This document shows, one piece after another, positions 60,556 to 64,000 of a DNA stretch of 64,000 nucleotides (positions within the stretch are counted from its first letter, which is position 1; each line of letters starts with the position of its first letter). The position numbers and the translations under genes are program-made. The notes under the pieces were generated by a model. That model was not told the origin of the DNA. It worked only from the letters and a program-made list of their open reading frames with translations, and did no database searches. The DNA is from Aradus depressus (lineage: Eukaryota > Arthropoda > Insecta > Hemiptera > Aradidae): positions 25,305,489 to 25,369,488 of the forward strand of contig OY759224.1 in the NCBI GenBank assembly GCA_963662175.1. The letters run 5' to 3'.

Positions 60556-63500
60556 CTAACAAATATTAAAACTAGAAACCGTTTAAAAGCGAGAAATTTG
60601 AAGATAGGAGTTTACCGAGCTCAGGATCGCCATTTCGAAATCTAGCCAAGTCACTTAGGTCAGATGTTTTAATCGGGAAGATCAAAAATAAATTTGAGCA
60701 CGTCGTCCTTCGGATTGGACTTCAAGCTGTGATCGAGGGCCTTTTTGTATGTCAGGTACTGGATAATGAGTCGTATGTTATGTATCTAAACCTGGGTAGC
60801 TGAAATTTCACTTAGGTTAAAAAAACCTTGAGCACGTCGTCCTTCGGATGGGACTTTCCCGATATATCTGAATCTGTCGATCAGTTTCAACAAATATTAA
60901 ATCTATAAACCGTTAAAAAGCAGGAAATTTGAAGAATGGTATTTAGCCCTAATTTTTTCGAAAAACATTTTTATTTCGATTCTTGTGTAGGATTCAGATA
61001 TCACGGTTGTTCATCAGTTTTAACAAATATTAAATCTAGAAACAGTTTAAAAGCAAGAAATTTGAAAAATGGAGTTTACCGAGCTCAGGATCGCCATTTA
61101 GAAATCTAGCCAAGTCACTTAGCTCAGATGTTTTAATCGGGAAGATAAAAAATAAATTTGAGCACGTCGTCCTTCGGATTGGACTTTAAGCTATGATCGA
61201 GGGCCTTTTCGGATGTCAGGTGCTCGATAATGAGTCGTATGTTATGTAACTAAACCTGGGTAGCTGAAATTTCACTTAGGTTAAAAAAACCTTGAGCACG
61301 TCGTCCTTCGGATGGGACTTTCCCGATATATCTGAATCTGTCGATCAGTTTCAACAAATATTAAATCTATGAACCGTTAAAAAGCAGGAAATTTGAAGAA
61401 TGGTATTTAGCCTTACTTTTTTCGAAAAACATTTTTATTTCGATTCTTGTGTAGGATTCAGATATCCCGGTTGTTCATCAGTTTTAACAAATATTAAATC
61501 TAGAAACCGTTTAAAAGCAAGAAATTTGAAAAATGGAGTTTACCGAGCTCAGGATCGCCATTTAGAAATCTAGCCAAGTCACTTAGCTCAGATGTTTTAA
61601 TCGGGAAGATAAAAAATAAATTTGAGCACGTCGTCCTTCGGATTGGACTTTAAGCTATGATCGAGGGCCTTTTTGTATGTCAGGTACTGGATAATGAGTC
61701 GTATGTTATGTATGTAAACCTGGGTAGCTGAAATTTCACTAGGTTAAAAATAACCTTGAGCACGTCGTCCTTCGGATGGGACATTCCCGATATATCTGAA
61801 TCTATCTATCTGTTTTAACAAATATTAAATCTATAAACCGTTAAAAAGCAGGAAATTTGAAGAATGGTATTTAGCCCTAATTTTTTCGAAAAACATTTTT
61901 ATTTCGATTCTTGTGTAGGATTCAGATATCACGGTTGTTCATCAGTTTTAACAATTATTAAATCTAAAAACCGTTTAAAAGCAAGAAATTTGAAAAATGG
62001 AGTTTACCGAGCTCAGGATCGCCATTTAGAAATCTAGCCAAGTCACAGCTCAGATGTTTTAATCGGGAAGATAAAAAATAAATTTGAGCACGTCGTCCTT
62101 CGGATTGGACTTTAAGCTATGATCGAGGGCCTTTTCGCATGTCAGGTGCTCGATAATGAGTCGTATGTTTAACTAAACCTGGGTAGCTGAAATTTCACTT
62201 AGGTTAAAAAAACCTTGAGCACGTCGTCCGTCGGATGGGACTTTCCCGATATATCTGATTCTGTCGATCAGTTTCAACAAATATTAAATCTATAAACCGT
62301 TAAAAAGCAGGAAATTTGAAGAATGGTATTTAGCCCAAATTTTTTCGAAAAACATTTTTATTTCGATTCTTGTGTAGGATTCAGATATCACGGTTGTTCA
62401 TCAGTTTTAACAAATATTAAATCTAAAAACCGTTTAAAAGCAAGAAATTTGAAAAATGGAGTTTACCGAGCTCAGGATCGCCATTTAGAAATCTAGCCAA
62501 GTCACTTAGCTCAGATGTTTTAATCGGGAAGATAAAAAATAAATTTGAGCACGTCGTCCTTCGGATTGGACTTTAAGCTATGATCGAGGGCCTTTTCGCA
62601 TGTCAGGTGCTCGATAATGAGTCGTATGTTTAACTAAACCTGGGTAGCTGAAATTTCACTTAGGTTAAAAAAACCTTGAGCACGTCGTCCTTCGGATGGG
62701 ACTTTCCCGATATATCTGAATCTGTCGATCAGTTTCAACAAATATTAAATCTATGAACCGTTAAAAAGCAGGAAATTTGAAGAATGGTATTTAGCCTTAC
62801 TTTTTTCGAAAAACATTTTTATTTCGATTCTTGTGTAGGATTCAGATATCCCGGTTGTTCATCAGTTTTAACAATTATTAAATCTAAAAACCGTTTAAAA
62901 GCAAGAAATTTGAAAAATGGAGTTTACCGAGCTCAGGATCGCCATTTAGAAATCTAGCCAAGTCACAGCTCAGATGTTTTAATCGGGAAGATAAAAAATA
63001 AATTTGAGCACGTCGTCCTTCGGATTGGACTTTAAGCTATGATCGAGGGCCTTTTCGCATGTCAGGTGCTCGATAATGAGTCGTATGTTTAACTAAACCT
63101 GGGTAGCTGAAATTTCACTTAGGTTAAAAAAACCTTGAGCACGTCGTCCGTCGGATGGGACTTTCCCGATATATCTGATTCTGTCGATCAGTTTCAACAA
63201 ATATTAAATCTATAAACCGTTAAAAAGCAGGAAATTTGAAGAATGGTATTTAGCCCAAATTTTTTCGAAAAACATTTTTATTTCGATTCTTGTGTAGGAT
63301 TCAGATATCACGGTTGTTCATCAGTTTTAACAAATATTAAATCTAAAAACCGTTTAAAAGCAAGAAATTTGAAAAATGGAGTTTACCGAGCTCAGGATCG
63401 CCATTTAGAAATCTAGCCAAGTCACTTAGCTCAGATGTTTTAATCGGGAAGATAAAAAATAAATTTGAGCACGTCGTCCTTCGGATTGGACTTTAAGCTA

Positions 63501-64000
63501 TGATCGAGGGCCTTTTTGTATGTCAGGTACTGGATAATGAGTCGTATGTTATGTATGTAAACCTGGGTAGCTGAAATTTCACTAGGTTAAAAATAACCTT
63601 GAGCACGTCGTCCTTCGGATGGGACATTCCCGATATATCTGAATCTATCTATCTGTTTTAACAAATATTAAATCTATAAACCGTTAAAAAGCAGGAAATT
63701 TGAAGAATGGTATTTAGCCCTAATTTTTTCGAAAAACATTTTTATTTCGATTCTTGTGTAGGATTCAGATATCACGGTTGTTCATCAGTTTTAACAATTA
63801 TTAAATCTAAAAACCGTTTAAAAGCAAGAAATTTGAAAAATGGAGTTTACCGAGCTCAGGATCGCCATTTAGAAATCTAGCCAAGTCACAGCTCAGATGT
63901 TTTAATCGGGAAGATAAAAAATAAATTTGAGCACGTCGTCCTTCGGATTGGACTTTAAGCTATGATCGAGGGCCTTTTTGTATGTCAGGTACTGGATAAT
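60556..64000. repeat. SINE-derived satellite, 459-464 bp monomer, continues past window end
   Basis: The landmark GAGCTCAGGATCGCCATTT occurs at 60617, 61081, 61545, 62009, 62468, 62929, 63388 and 63852 (spacings 464, 464, 464, 459, 461, 459, 464). Each monomer has two related halves, each starting near ACAAATATTAAATCTA and each containing GAGCACGTCGTCCTTCGGAT. Variant sites (TTAG deletion, GTCCGTCGG, ATTCCCGATATA) recur at offsets of about 920 and 1843 bp, showing a higher-order repeat. Parts of the unit match the dispersed SINE family A body. Confidence 0.95.

Overview
This is a window of an AT-rich insect nuclear genome, most likely hemipteran. It has genes with short exons in long introns, spliceosomal GT-AG boundaries, insect-type protein sequences and a very heavy load of transposable elements. 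It is not bacterial: many of the longer open frames lie inside repeats or are single exons.

Three host genes can be reconstructed by splice phase. (1) An hnRNP K / bancal homologue lies on the minus strand at 9775-5530. It covers an acidic N-terminus, KH1 and the start of KH2; its 3' exons were not found. (2) Elongin-C lies on the minus strand at 22959-19945. Two coding exons cover almost the whole protein and only the N-terminal exon is missing. (3) A CEP89 (CCDC123) centrosomal coiled-coil homologue lies on the plus strand at 34199-44936. Eleven exons keep phase throughout and give 536 codons. Two weaker candidates are a 92-codon frame for a one-helix membrane protein (624-346, minus) and a 37-codon acidic first exon at about 58.0 kb (minus). 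The three named genes share no pathway; they look like ordinary neighbours separated by repeats.

The rest is a dense repeat landscape. A tRNA-derived SINE with a tail of AACCT units occurs about fifteen times, five copies with clear target-site duplications (TSDs). A second tRNA-like SINE sits at 51.5 kb. Cut-and-paste elements include a composite hAT at 14711-19100 (8-bp TSD, BED-finger ORFs), hAT elements at 37954-38673, 47829-48505 and 52557-54373, a Tigger/pogo-like element at 50846-52542 and three small MITEs. Retroelement pieces include a 5'-truncated, GC-rich R1-like LINE (55056-56756, 15-bp TSD), Jockey-type ends, an RNase H-type LINE tail and several Penelope-like elements (PLEs) with GIY-YIG remnants. 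A repeat-bearing non-autonomous element fills 24188-26882. A satellite of about 460 bp per unit runs from about 60556 past the window end.

The most interesting signal is a recurring RNA-like motif in the PLE-related repeats. A (C/U)UGANGA core is followed by one extra U or A, a 3-5 bp hairpin, GAAA, a short self-complementary stem III, a non-G cleavage base and a 4-bp stem I. Stems differ in sequence between families but keep pairing, as expected of small type I hammerhead ribozymes. Many copies sit in opposed pairs inside large foldback elements. The second most interesting signal is that the terminal satellite appears to have been built from the dispersed SINE.
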